64,000 nucleotides of DNA, taken from the NCBI GenBank assembly GCA_013177825.1, contig JABLXX010000002.1, positions 582,177 to 646,176 of the forward strand. The letters are read 5' to 3'. This DNA is from Syntrophaceae bacterium. GTDB taxonomy: Bacteria > Desulfobacterota > Syntrophia > Syntrophales > PHBD01. Below the pieces are notes generated by a model. It was not told where the DNA came from. It worked only from the letters and a program-made list of their open reading frames with translations, and did no database searches. Below, piece by piece: positions 23,327-31,865 of this stretch. The translations under genes were made by a program, and so were the position numbers. Position 1 is the first letter of the stretch, and the number at the start of each line of letters is the position of its first letter.

Positions 23327-25234
23327 ATGAAAGACCAGCCACATGATATGCAGGATCGAATCGACCACGCGGATGCCTCGATATTCCAGGCAAAGCAGGA
23401 CTGGGTCGGAAACATCGATTTCCGGCAGATGGTGGAAGATCTTCAAATTATTGTGTGCGTTTACGATATTGACGGATTCATCTACCTGAATCCGGTCGGT
23501 GAAAAGATGACGGGCTACTCCCTGGAGGAGGTCAGGGGAAAGAGATTCTGGGAAGTAACGCATCCCGAAGATGCCCTGTGGATAAAACCGCGAGGGCTGG
23601 CGAGGCTCCGCGGCGAAACGGTTCCTCCAACCCGCGAATTCAGGATTATCAAGAAGAACGGCCAGGTGATGTGGGTCAATGTCTTTTGGATGATCACCCC
23701 GTGGCACGGGAAGAACACGATTATCATGGCGTGTGTCGACGTCACGGAAAACAAGCGTTTGACCGAAGAATTGCAGGCATCGCGAAGTGAACTGGAAACA
23801 CGCGTCAAAGAGAGAACGGAGGAATTGAACCGAACGAACAAGGAACTGCTGCTCCTGAACCAGAATCTCAACAACATCCTCAAGAACATATCCGACGGTG
23901 TGGCCACCGTGAACCAGGACGGCGATGTTCTGCTGCTGAACGCATTCCTCGACCATGTGTCGGGCCATGCCGCCGAAGAGATCAAGCGCCGGCTGTCGAA
24001 CATGATTTTAGAGGAAGAGGACGGCATCTTGAATAAAATGCTCCGGGAAAAGAAGACGTTCAGCGACGAGGAAATCATCTTTCCGACGGCGGAGGGCTCC
24101 CTCAATCTTCTGGTTTCGGGAACTCCGATTCTGGATGAAGAGGGGGCGGTCCAGAGCGGGGTCATCGTTCTGAGGCCGATGAAGGATGTGCATCGGTTGA
24201 TCCAGCGTTTCAGCGGCTATCGGGCGACCTTCCGCTTTGAAGACATCATCACCGACGACCCGATCATGCTGACGCTGATCGAGAATGCCAAGAACACGGC
24301 GCTGGGCGACAGCAGTGTCGTGATCGAGGGCGCGAGCGGCACGGGAAAAGAGTTGTTTGCGCAGGCCATCCACAACTATGGGTCCAGGAGCCGGGGACCG
24401 TTCATTGCCGTGAATTGCGGGGCCATCCCGCGGGAATTGATCGCCAGTGAACTGTTCGGCTATGCGGAAGGCGCTTTTACCGGGGCCAAAAAAAGCGGGA
24501 ACCCGGGAAAATTCGAACTGGCTTCGGGAGGCACGCTGTTTCTGGACGAAATCGGCGACATGTCCATTGATCAACAGGTGTCTCTCCTGCGGGTGATCCA
24601 GGAAAAAAGGTTGACCCGCATCGGCGGGCACGACGCGATTCCCGTCGATGTCCGCATTATCTGCGCGACCAACAAGGACCTCTACAGCGAGATGAGGACC
24701 GGAAGTTTTCGAAACGACCTGTACTACCGTCTGAACGTCATCAATATAAAAATCCCGCCGCTCAGGGAACGGCGCGGGGATATCATGCTTCTGTTCAACC
24801 ATTTCATGAAAATGGCGGAACGGAAGGCAAACAAGAAGAGCAGCAGGATCAGCAGCGATGTTCAAAAGCACCTGATCAATTACAGCTGGCCTGGAAACGT
24901 GAGGGAACTGCAGAATGTGGTCGAACGCATGGTCAATGTGATGTCGGGCAGTTCCCTGGAGACAGACCAGCTGCCACAGGACATCAAGATGGCTGTCCCT
25001 TCCGTCGCGTCGTCCCATGAAGCCAATCGGGCGACGAAGGCTTCAGCGGACACCATTGACGTGGGTGCGGCTCGAGAATTGTACAGGCAGAAATCGGGAG
25101 AGGCCGAGAAACAGCACATCATCGGGCTTCTGGAGCTTCATCACGGCAATATCAGCCGGGCTGCCAGAGAAATCGGGATGTCCCGCACCACGCTGTACAA
25201 AAAGATAAGGCTCTACAATTCAGGCGGATGCTGA
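23327..25234 (+). CDS. PAS-domain sigma-54-dependent transcriptional activator
   Basis: A 635-residue one-component activator. A PAS/PAC domain (about 35-150) is followed by a coiled coil (155-190) and a second PAS-like domain (about 185-290). The AAA+ domain (about 300-530) has Walker A GASGTGKE, the sigma-54 loop GAFTGA and LFLDEIGD, and the C-terminus is a Fis-type HTH (HHGNISRAAREIGMSRTTLYKK). No receiver domain, so activation is by PAS-bound ligand. ATG at 23327 follows GGAGG. Directly downstream are a palindrome and a sigma-54 promoter leading to the CoA operon, its probable target. Confidence 0.94.
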   Translation: MKDQPHDMQDRIDHADASIFQAKQDWVGNIDFRQMVEDLQIIVCVYDIDGFIYLNPVGEKMTGYSLEEVRGKRFWEVTHPEDALWIKPRGLARLRGETVPPTREFRIIKKNGQVMWVNVFWMITPWHGKNTIIMACVDVTENKRLTEELQASRSELETRVKERTEELNRTNKELLLLNQNLNNILKNISDGVATVNQDGDVLLLNAFLDHVSGHAAEEIKRRLSNMILEEEDGILNKMLREKKTFSDEEIIFPTAEGSLNLLVSGTPILDEEGAVQSGVIVLRPMKDVHRLIQRFSGYRATFRFEDIITDDPIMLTLIENAKNTALGDSSVVIEGASGTGKELFAQAIHNYGSRSRGPFIAVNCGAIPRELIASELFGYAEGAFTGAKKSGNPGKFELASGGTLFLDEIGDMSIDQQVSLLRVIQEKRLTRIGGHDAIPVDVRIICATNKDLYSEMRTGSFRNDLYYRLNVINIKIPPLRERRGDIMLLFNHFMKMAERKANKKSSRISSDVQKHLINYSWPGNVRELQNVVERMVNVMSGSSLETDQLPQDIKMAVPSVASSHEANRATKASADTIDVGAARELYRQKSGEAEKQHIIGLLELHHGNISRAAREIGMSRTTLYKKIRLYNSGGC

Positions 25235-25270
25235 GTCGTCAATCCCCCGGGAAAGCGTACATACATTGTC

Positions 25271-25287
25271 CATGTGATGTTCACATG
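25271..25287. promoter_or_regulatory. probable upstream activator site (palindrome)
   Basis: CATGTGATGTTCACATG has perfect 7-bp arms around TGT. It lies about 105 bases before the sigma-54 promoter at 25392, a normal distance for an enhancer-binding protein, and follows the activator gene by 37 bases. Confidence 0.5.
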
Positions 25288-25391
25288 TGGTCGCCGGATT
25301 GACGGTCCAGCAACAATCCCTCCCATCTCCCTCCGAATAAAAACCAACGCATAAACAGGTGGATGTCTGAAATGACCGGCCTCGTTGACGA

Positions 25392-25406
25392 TGGCATGCA
25401 CTTTGC
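25392..25406 (+). promoter_or_regulatory. sigma-54 promoter of the CoA operon
   Basis: TGGCATGCACTTTGC matches TGGCAC-N5-TTGC at 9 of 10 positions with exact GG-N10-GC spacing. Transcription would start near 25418, leaving a leader of about 165 bases before the first gene. The stretch 25235-25581 holds only this promoter and the palindrome. Confidence 0.7.
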
Positions 25407-25581
25407 CCATGGGGATTGAATCCGTCGGACGGATCCCTGACGGATGAGCGCACGTAGCGCAAGGCGTTTTCAATGGGAAGTGGAGGCATATGATCCACAG
25501 GAAGACATGGAGGGTGCCCGGACCGCCGTTTCCCGATCAAAAGGAAACGCACCGCTCCTGAAGTGCGGAAAGGAGGATCGG

Positions 25582-26640
25582 ATGGAAAAATACATGGATG
25601 CCGATAAAAGGACGACCGCAGCCGAGGCGATCGGGCGTTTTGTCAACGACGGGGAGTCTTTCGTTTTTGCAAATTGCCTCTATTGCATGCCCCTCGCGCT
25701 CACCCATGAGCTGATCCGCCAGGGCAAGAGGAACCTGATGGCCTTCCAGCAGGGCGGAATCGAAGAAATCGACCAGCTGGTCCTGAGCAAGGTGATCGAC
25801 CGTCTCGTTCTGGCCTACAATTTCAGGGCCGGCGGCCCCCGCATCGTAAGCCCGCTCGATCGTGCCATAAAAGAGGGTCAGGTTGCCGTCGAGGAAATGA
25901 CAAACCACACGCTCCTGTCCATGATGAAGGCCGGGGCCATGGGGTATCCCTTCCTGCCGGTCCTGCCGGGCATCAAGGTGACGGACGTGGTGAAACGGAA
26001 CGGATTCATGGGGAATCAGCGGTTCGCCCGGCTCCCGGATCCTTTCACGGGGAAAGACACCCTGGTCGTCAAGGGCTTCAATCCCGATTTCGCCCTGATT
26101 CACGTCCAGCGAGCCGACCGGGCCGGAAACGGGCAGCTCTGGGGCGCCATGATCAACAGCAAGTGGGCGGCCCTGGCGGCAAAGAAAGTAATCCTTTCGT
26201 GCGAAGAGATCGTCGACACGGAGGTGATCATGTCCTCACCCCACCTGACGATCGTTCCCTCCCACAAGGTCTGCGCCGTCGTCGAGTGCCCCTGGGGCGC
26301 CCATCCCTCGGAGGTGCTGGGGCATTACGACTATGATTTCCCCTTCCGGGTCCTGTTCGTCGGGTCCGCCGCCAACCCGGATGCGGCGAAGTTCTGGCTC
26401 GACGAATGGATCCACAAGGTGAAGGACCGCGACGAGTATATCGAGCATTATGTAAAGAGGTTCGGAAGGGATACGCTCGAAGCGTTCCGGGCCAGGCCGT
26501 TCAAGAGTGTCCCGGCCGATTACGGTTCAACGTTCTCCCGGGACTGGGATGATCAGGGATACTCGAGGAGCATGGGCATGACCATGCAGGAATTCGTTGC
26601 CATGCTGGACGCGAAAGGAGCGCTGATCGATGGGAACTAG
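25582..26640 (+). CDS. CoA-transferase alpha subunit (glutaconate CoA-transferase-like), pair 1
   Basis: A 352-residue family I CoA-transferase alpha subunit. The N-terminal DGESFVFANCLYCMPLAL corresponds to the CoA-binding loop region, and AGAMGYPFLPVLPGIKVTDVV is the conserved middle motif. PHLTIVPSHKVCAVVECPWGAHPSE marks the C-terminal half. ATG at 25582 follows AAGGAGG. It overlaps the beta subunit gene by 11 bases. The pair should move CoA between an acyl-CoA and a free acid, activating a substrate for the pathway. It is the first gene of the sigma-54 operon. Confidence 0.88.
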   Translation: MEKYMDADKRTTAAEAIGRFVNDGESFVFANCLYCMPLALTHELIRQGKRNLMAFQQGGIEEIDQLVLSKVIDRLVLAYNFRAGGPRIVSPLDRAIKEGQVAVEEMTNHTLLSMMKAGAMGYPFLPVLPGIKVTDVVKRNGFMGNQRFARLPDPFTGKDTLVVKGFNPDFALIHVQRADRAGNGQLWGAMINSKWAALAAKKVILSCEEIVDTEVIMSSPHLTIVPSHKVCAVVECPWGAHPSEVLGHYDYDFPFRVLFVGSAANPDAAKFWLDEWIHKVKDRDEYIEHYVKRFGRDTLEAFRARPFKSVPADYGSTFSRDWDDQGYSRSMGMTMQEFVAMLDAKGALIDGN

Positions 26641-27448
26641 ATTCACGATCCAGGAGCTGATCGTCTCGCGGGCCGCCAAGGAACTGAAGGACAGGGAATT
26701 CGTCGTGATCGGCCAGGGGATTGCCATGGCCGCGGGCGTCCTGGCAAGGAGGACCCACGCCCCCAACGCCGTGATCCTCACCGAGGCGGGCCTCCTGGGG
26801 ATCGATCCCTTCAAGGTCCCGCTCCACATCGCCGATCCCACCTGCACCCGGGGATTCACCTATTCGTGCGACATGATCGACATCTTCACCACGGTCCTGA
26901 ACCAGGGCTACGTGGACGTAACCTTTCTCGGTGTCGGCCAGATCGACCGCTTCGGCAACATGAACAGCAGCTACCTGGGCGAGCCGGGCAACTACACGAC
27001 CCGCATGACCGGTGCAGGGGGAGCCCCCGAGTTCATCGGCTACGCCGGCCGGGCCATTCTCACCATGAGCGGCGGCACCTTCGTGGAAAAACTGGACTAC
27101 TTCACCTCTCCCGGGTATCTGGAAGGCGGCGACTCGCGTTACGCGGCGGGGATGCCCGAAGGATCGGGGCCCAGTGTGCTCATTACGACCCGGGGCGTCT
27201 TCAGGTTCGACGAGGTCACGAAGGAAATGTACCTGGCGGGGCTCCACCCCGGGGTGACGGTCGATGAGATCCGGGCCGAGGTGCCCTGGAACCTGAAGAT
27301 TGCCGACCGGCTGGAAACGACACCGGCACCGACGGAAGAAGAGCTCGCCATTCTCCGCAGCTTCGCTCCGGACATCACCATGGGGCGGAAGCTGCAGCTC
27401 GAGGTCGTGATGAAGCAGGTTATCAACCTTCTTTCGAAAGGAGCGTGA
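26630..27448 (+). CDS. CoA-transferase beta subunit, pair 1, catalytic Glu present
   Basis: A 272-residue beta subunit. The family catalytic glutamate is visible in VILTEAGLLGIDP (about residue 51), as expected for covalent glutamyl-CoA chemistry. The later motifs DVTFLGVGQIDRFGNMN and GGAPEFIGYAGR are also typical. The ATG at 26630 lies within the alpha gene, so translation is coupled. It is followed 4 bases later by the amidohydrolase gene. With all key residues visible this is presumably the working CoA-transferase of the operon. Confidence 0.9.
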   Translation: MGTRFTIQELIVSRAAKELKDREFVVIGQGIAMAAGVLARRTHAPNAVILTEAGLLGIDPFKVPLHIADPTCTRGFTYSCDMIDIFTTVLNQGYVDVTFLGVGQIDRFGNMNSSYLGEPGNYTTRMTGAGGAPEFIGYAGRAILTMSGGTFVEKLDYFTSPGYLEGGDSRYAAGMPEGSGPSVLITTRGVFRFDEVTKEMYLAGLHPGVTVDEIRAEVPWNLKIADRLETTPAPTEEELAILRSFAPDITMGRKLQLEVVMKQVINLLSKGA

Positions 27449-27452
27449 CCGC

Positions 27453-28442
27453 ATGACGGAAGGGAAGAAGACGAATCGGCCGTACAGGATTATCGACGCG
27501 CTTTGCTATGTACCCACGGAAGAAGTCGTTCTGGATCTTCCCGTCTCCCTGCCTCCCCAGATGGCCCCCTACCTCAGGAACGTTTTCGGGCCGCGGGTGG
27601 CCCCACTGATGGGGATCACCGCGGATGAATTTTACCGGATGAAGATCACGTTGAGTCAGGAGGAACTGCGGAAGGCCCTGGCGCCGAAGATGAAATTCAT
27701 GTCCATGAAGCTGGAGGATTTCGTCCGGCAGCTGGACGAGATGGGCGTGGAAAAGGCGGTCATCTTCAACCTGGATGAAGAAACGCCCGGCGGGCTGAAG
27801 GGGCTGCCCAACGACTACTATGCCGATGTTGTCAAACAGTACCCGGATCGGTTCATCGGCATGGCCGGGATCGATCCCCTGAAGGGCATGGCGGCGGTGC
27901 GGGAGATCCGGCGCATTTACGATCTGGGCCTGCGCGGGATCGGAGTCCGGCCGTTCATGTTCGGCATTCCGCCCCATCATGCAAAGATGTATCCCCTTTA
28001 CTCCACCTGCGTTGAGCTCGACATCCCCGTCTGGTTCCATACGGGGATCAACTACTCCACCAACAACATGGAGGTGGAGAGGCCGGTTTACTTCGACATC
28101 GTGGCGCAGGATTTCCCCGAGCTCAAGATCATCGCCGGCCACGGCGGCTGGCCCTGGGTTCCGGAGATGATGGCCGTGGTCCGGCGGAACGAAAACGTGT
28201 ATATCGACATCTCCTCTATCGATCCGCGGTATCTCGGGATGCCCGGCTCGGGATGGGAGACCCTGATGCAGCTGGGAAACTCCGTCCTCCAGGACAAGAT
28301 CCTGTTCGGCTCAACCTGGCTGTTCATGGGGCGAACGATCAGGCAACTGGCCGACGGCATCATGGACCTGCCGCTGAAGGAGACGGTCAAGCACAAGTGG
28401 CTGTACGGCAATGCGGCCCGCCTGTTCGGGCTGTCGGCATGA
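27453..28442 (+). CDS. amidohydrolase-2 family protein (ACMSD-like fold) with altered metal site
   Basis: A 329-residue TIM-barrel protein of the amidohydrolase-2 family, which includes decarboxylases and hydrolases. The core strands IPVWFHTGI and IIAGHGGWPWVPEM retain two metal-type histidines. The N-terminal metal motif (usually D-x-H-x-H) reads IIDALCY, with no histidine, and the catalytic Asp in the last strand (usually GSD) reads LFGSTW. The metal may be absent or bound differently. ATG at 27453 follows AAAGGAGCG. It sits between two CoA-transferase-like pairs, so its substrate may be a CoA ester or its free acid. Confidence 0.8.
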   Translation: MTEGKKTNRPYRIIDALCYVPTEEVVLDLPVSLPPQMAPYLRNVFGPRVAPLMGITADEFYRMKITLSQEELRKALAPKMKFMSMKLEDFVRQLDEMGVEKAVIFNLDEETPGGLKGLPNDYYADVVKQYPDRFIGMAGIDPLKGMAAVREIRRIYDLGLRGIGVRPFMFGIPPHHAKMYPLYSTCVELDIPVWFHTGINYSTNNMEVERPVYFDIVAQDFPELKIIAGHGGWPWVPEMMAVVRRNENVYIDISSIDPRYLGMPGSGWETLMQLGNSVLQDKILFGSTWLFMGRTIRQLADGIMDLPLKETVKHKWLYGNAARLFGLSA

Positions 28443-28588
28443 CCGGGATGCCTTGCTTTCCGGATCGGAGATGATGAGGGTAACGGACGTCCCTGGCGTC
28501 CTCCCGGCTTACAAACGGACCACATGCGCGGGACAGGCTGACGGGGCGATCCTGTTGGCGTGAATCCCGGCAGGAGAGGATCGGAACG

Positions 28589-29446
28589 ATGAAAGACAAA
28601 CTCATGACCGCGGCCGAAGCGGCCCGGATGGTGGAAGACGGGATGCACCTCGGTGTCGGTGCCGGGATGGCGATGAATCCCATGCCGGTGATCCGGGAGA
28701 TCCTCCGGAACGGCATCCGCGGGCTCACCCTGACGCCTGTCCTGACGGGGGGATACGTGACGGATCTCCTCATCGGCGCCGGGGCCGTGGAGACAATCCA
28801 GTTCCCCCAGATCGTCCTCGACGAGTTCGGGCTGGCCCCCCATTTCCGCAAATGGGCGGAAGCAGGCCGGCTCAAGCTCCTGGAGACCATGTGACCGGCC
28901 CTGCTCCTGGGGCTCCAGGCTGGAGCCCATCAATTGCCGTTCATCCCCGTCATCGGTTTTCTGGGGACGGACTACATGAAAATCCGGGACGATTTCAAGG
29001 TCGTCAAGGATCCCTATTCGGGTGAGGACTATGTCGTGGTTCCGCCCATCATCCCGGATGTCGCGGTTATCCACGGCCTCAAGGGAGACCGGTTCGGCGG
29101 TGTTACGGTCCTGGGCGCCCGGAACGATCGGCTGCTGGCCACGGCAGCCCGAAAGACCATCGCCGTCATCGAGGATCTGGTCGAACCAGGCGAGGTTCTG
29201 CCCGGCCTCCAGGAGGTTTACGTGGCGCCTGTGCACGTCGACGCAGTCGTCGTGGCGCCCGGCGGGGCCCACCCCACGGAATGCCCGGGCCGCTACGAAA
29301 TCGACGCCGGCCACATCATGACCTACCTCACCGCCGCGAAGGACGAGGCCTCTTTTCAGAATTACCTGGAGACGTACATCACGGGACCGGCGGATCACGA
29401 GGCTTACCTGGAGAAGGTCGGCTTCAGACCCTCGGAATGGAAGTAG
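28589..29446 (+). CDS. CoA-transferase-like alpha subunit with in-frame UGA (candidate selenoprotein), pair 2
   Basis: A 285-residue reading frame interrupted only by TGA at 28892-28894 (codon 102). Before it, TAAEAARMVEDGMHLGVG and LTPVLTGGYVTDLLIGAG match the family. After it the frame continues PALLLGLQAGA, LPFIPVIGFLGTDY and PGGAHPTE. This aligns with pair 1 alpha, where AGAMGYPFLPV follows the equivalent position. A hairpin suited to a bacterial SECIS follows the UGA (28910-28928). No other start is credible after the UGA: the first is TTG without a ribosome-binding site. ATG at 28589 has GGAGAGGA upstream. Alternatives are a recent nonsense mutation or a read error. Confidence 0.7.
28910..28928 (+). 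promoter_or_regulatory. candidate bacterial SECIS hairpin after UGA102
   Basis: GGGCTCCAGGCTGGAGCCC: a perfect 8-bp stem with a GGC loop. The loop begins 24 bases after the UGA, and its first bases are GG. Known bacterial SECIS elements sit directly 3' of the UGA with a G in the first loop positions and a loop roughly 16-37 bases away. The fit is structural only. Confidence 0.5.
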
Positions 29447-29497
29447 AAGCGGAGTGTTCCGTACGTCTCATAAAAGCATCAAAGAGAGGGAAACATC

Positions 29498-30235
29498 ATG
29501 GGAAGCAGCCAGACAGAATCCTTCGAAAAGATGATCGGCGCCATCTCCCGGCTCCTGAAAAACGGCGAGATGGTCGTGACGGGCACGCTGTCCCCCCTCC
29601 CGGCGGCAGGTTGCCTCCTGGCCAAACATACCCACGCCCCGGACCTGGAGCCCATGCTCTATGGCGATCCGGAGAACCGGCTTTCCGAGGGGCTCCACGA
29701 GTTCTTCGGGGTTGCCCAGAAGGGGAAGGTGGACGTGTTCTTCCTCTCGGGCCTTCAGATCGACCGGCAAGGCAGCATCAACCTGTCGGTCATCGGAGAT
29801 TATGACCATCCCAAACTGCGCCTGCCGGGAGGCGCGGGATCAGCCATGCTCTATTCCATGAGCCGGCGGACCATCCTCTTCACCATGACGCACACGAAGA
29901 AGCTTTTTGTGCCGAAGGTGGATTTCGTCAATGCCGCCGCTTTTGACGGCGAGACCAGGACCCCCTGGCGGCGCGGCGGCCTGTCCCACGTCGTCACGCC
30001 CCTGTGTGTCATGAAATTCGACGAAGATAGGAAGCGGGTCGTCCTGGATTCGCTCTTACCAGGAGTGACGCTCGATCAGGTCGTGGAAAACACGGGATTC
30101 GACCTGGACGTGGCGGGAAGGGAAATCCCCGTCATGGAGCCGCTGACGGAGGAGGAGCAGAGTGCCCTGCGGGGGCCGGTCCTGGAGAAGATGAGGACGA
30201 TCTATCCCCTGGTGTGCCGGATGATCTGGGGGTAG
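29498..30235 (+). CDS. CoA-transferase-like beta subunit, pair 2, catalytic Glu missing
   Basis: A 245-residue beta-subunit homologue, shorter than pair 1 beta. Where pair 1 has ILTEAGLLGIDP this protein reads PMLYGDPENRL, so the transferase glutamate seems lost. Later family motifs remain (VDVFFLSGLQIDRQGSIN, RLPGGAGSAM). ATG at 29498 follows AGAGAGGG. Paired with the UGA-containing alpha gene, it probably forms a heteromer that does not do classical CoA transfer. IpdAB, a CoA-transferase-fold C-C hydrolase without that Glu, is a known precedent for changed chemistry. Confidence 0.8.
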   Translation: MGSSQTESFEKMIGAISRLLKNGEMVVTGTLSPLPAAGCLLAKHTHAPDLEPMLYGDPENRLSEGLHEFFGVAQKGKVDVFFLSGLQIDRQGSINLSVIGDYDHPKLRLPGGAGSAMLYSMSRRTILFTMTHTKKLFVPKVDFVNAAAFDGETRTPWRRGGLSHVVTPLCVMKFDEDRKRVVLDSLLPGVTLDQVVENTGFDLDVAGREIPVMEPLTEEEQSALRGPVLEKMRTIYPLVCRMIWG

Positions 30236-30422
30236 GGAACGTGGCTCCCGATGAAAGGCCGGGGAGCATCATCCCGTTTTAACGGGAGAAGCGAACGGAG
30301 ACGGGAAACGGCTTTACAACCCGCACCATTCATAATAGAAAGCCCCGTCGCAATGGTATCAATCCCCAAGGAGAATTCGGAAGAACCGAACCTGCAGCAA
30401 AAAAGAATTAGGGAGGACTGAA

Positions 30423-31865
30423 GTGGCGACAACGCGTGACTGGGGAAAATCCGTCCGTCGGATGGAACAGCTGCTGCGCTTGAAGACGTTTCCCGTGGCA
30501 TTCAAGCTCCTGGAGAATCGGGCCGATTTGTCCGCCATTCCGTACATGCGGAGGGTGGGCCACAAATCGACCCTCTGTCAGCTCATCAACCTCGTTCGCA
30601 GCTTCGACTGGACCGTCGGGGCAGACGACACGGACATGGTGGGCCCGATGTGCACGTCCATCATCGGCCTGACCGGCATGCCGGAATTCCTCAGGGACGG
30701 GACGTTCCGGAGCATCATCTGGACCAAGACGAGGCGGGATGGAGAAAAGTACGAAAACGCCGTTCCCCGGATCCCGCCCGGGAAGTACCAGGCTGTCGCC
30801 ATGGCGCCCCTGGCCTACAACCCCTTCGATCCGGACCTGATCCTCATCTACGCCAATCCGGCCCAGATGATCCTCCTGATCAACGCCCTCCAGTTCGAAG
30901 ACTACGAGGTGATGCAGTTCTTCTGCGTGGGCGAGTCCTCCTGTTCCGATGCCATCGCCCGCTGCCATCTCACCGGCAGGCCCTCCCTCACCATTCCGTG
31001 CTTCGGAGAGCGACGCTACGGCCACACCCAGGACGACGAACTGGTCATGGCCCTGCCGCCTGCAATGCTCGACAAGGCCGTCGACGGCCTGGAGACCCTT
31101 TACAAGCGCGGGATCCGTTATCCCATCAGCATGGCCGGGGCGGAACTGGACCTGGGGCGCGCACTTCCCGGCGCTTACGCGACCGGGCCGGCCATGATCG
31201 AGGGAATCCGAAGCAGCACGGCCCTTCTGCTGGGCGTCACGGGAAGCATCGCCACAGGCAAGTCGACGGTGTCCCGCATGCTGGAGGAACTGGGATCGCC
31301 CCTGATCGACTTCGACGTCCTGGCCCGGATCGTGGTCGAACCGGGTCAGCCCGCCCTGAAGGACATCGCCGCGTATTTCGGCAGCCAGGTTCTCCAGGAA
31401 GACGGCGCCCTGGACCGCAAGAAACTGTCCGAGATCATCTTCACCGATATGGAGAAGCGCAAAAAGCTGGAAAGCTTCGTACACCCTCGGATCGGTGAGG
31501 CCTTCATGAAACAGGTGCAGGAGCACGCGCTGCGAAATCCCGACGCGATCATCCAGGTGGCGGTACCCCTGCTCATCGAGACCAACATGAATTTCATGTT
31601 CGACAAGCTGCTGCTCGTCTATACGCCCCCGGAAGAACAGGCGAGGCGGCTGATGGAACGCGACGGAGTCAATCAGGAGATGGCCGCAGCCATGGTGGGC
31701 TCCCAGATGTCCGTCGAGGAAAAGAAAAGCTACGTGGATTTCGTGATCGACAACTCCGGCGCGCCGGAGGAGACTCGCAGGCAGGTGGAGGACAACTGGA
31801 TGACCCTGCAGGAGTTGCAGAGGGAAAAGGCTCAGCGGATCAAGGAACGAAAGGAAACCTCATGA
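30423..31865 (+). CDS. DUF169-dephospho-CoA kinase fusion protein
   Basis: A 480-residue protein. Residues about 1-255 are DUF169-like (KTFPVAFKLLE, CQLINLVRSF, GVGESSCSDA-like FCVGESSCSD, RYPISMAG). Residues about 263-470 are a complete CoaE: P-loop GVTGSIATGKST, DFDVLARIVVEPGQPAL, FVHPRIGEAF, VPLLIET. CoaE makes CoA from dephospho-CoA with ATP. DUF169 is of unknown function. GTG at 30423 follows GGGAGGACTGAA. Its stop overlaps the next start (ATGA). A CoA-making domain fused to DUF169 inside a CoA-handling operon hints at local CoA supply or CoA-dependent regulation. Confidence 0.85.
   Translation: MATTRDWGKSVRRMEQLLRLKTFPVAFKLLENRADLSAIPYMRRVGHKSTLCQLINLVRSFDWTVGADDTDMVGPMCTSIIGLTGMPEFLRDGTFRSIIWTKTRRDGEKYENAVPRIPPGKYQAVAMAPLAYNPFDPDLILIYANPAQMILLINALQFEDYEVMQFFCVGESSCSDAIARCHLTGRPSLTIPCFGERRYGHTQDDELVMALPPAMLDKAVDGLETLYKRGIRYPISMAGAELDLGRALPGAYATGPAMIEGIRSSTALLLGVTGSIATGKSTVSRMLEELGSPLIDFDVLARIVVEPGQPALKDIAAYFGSQVLQEDGALDRKKLSEIIFTDMEKRKKLESFVHPRIGEAFMKQVQEHALRNPDAIIQVAVPLLIETNMNFMFDKLLLVYTPPEEQARRLMERDGVNQEMAAAMVGSQMSVEEKKSYVDFVIDNSGAPEETRRQVEDNWMTLQELQREKAQRIKERKETS

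Noticed and set aside
28892..28936. Frameshift or gene split at the UGA
   Set aside because: The reading frame is the same on both sides and the only restart is a TTG without a ribosome-binding site, so it is a single in-frame stop codon, not a frameshift or two genes.
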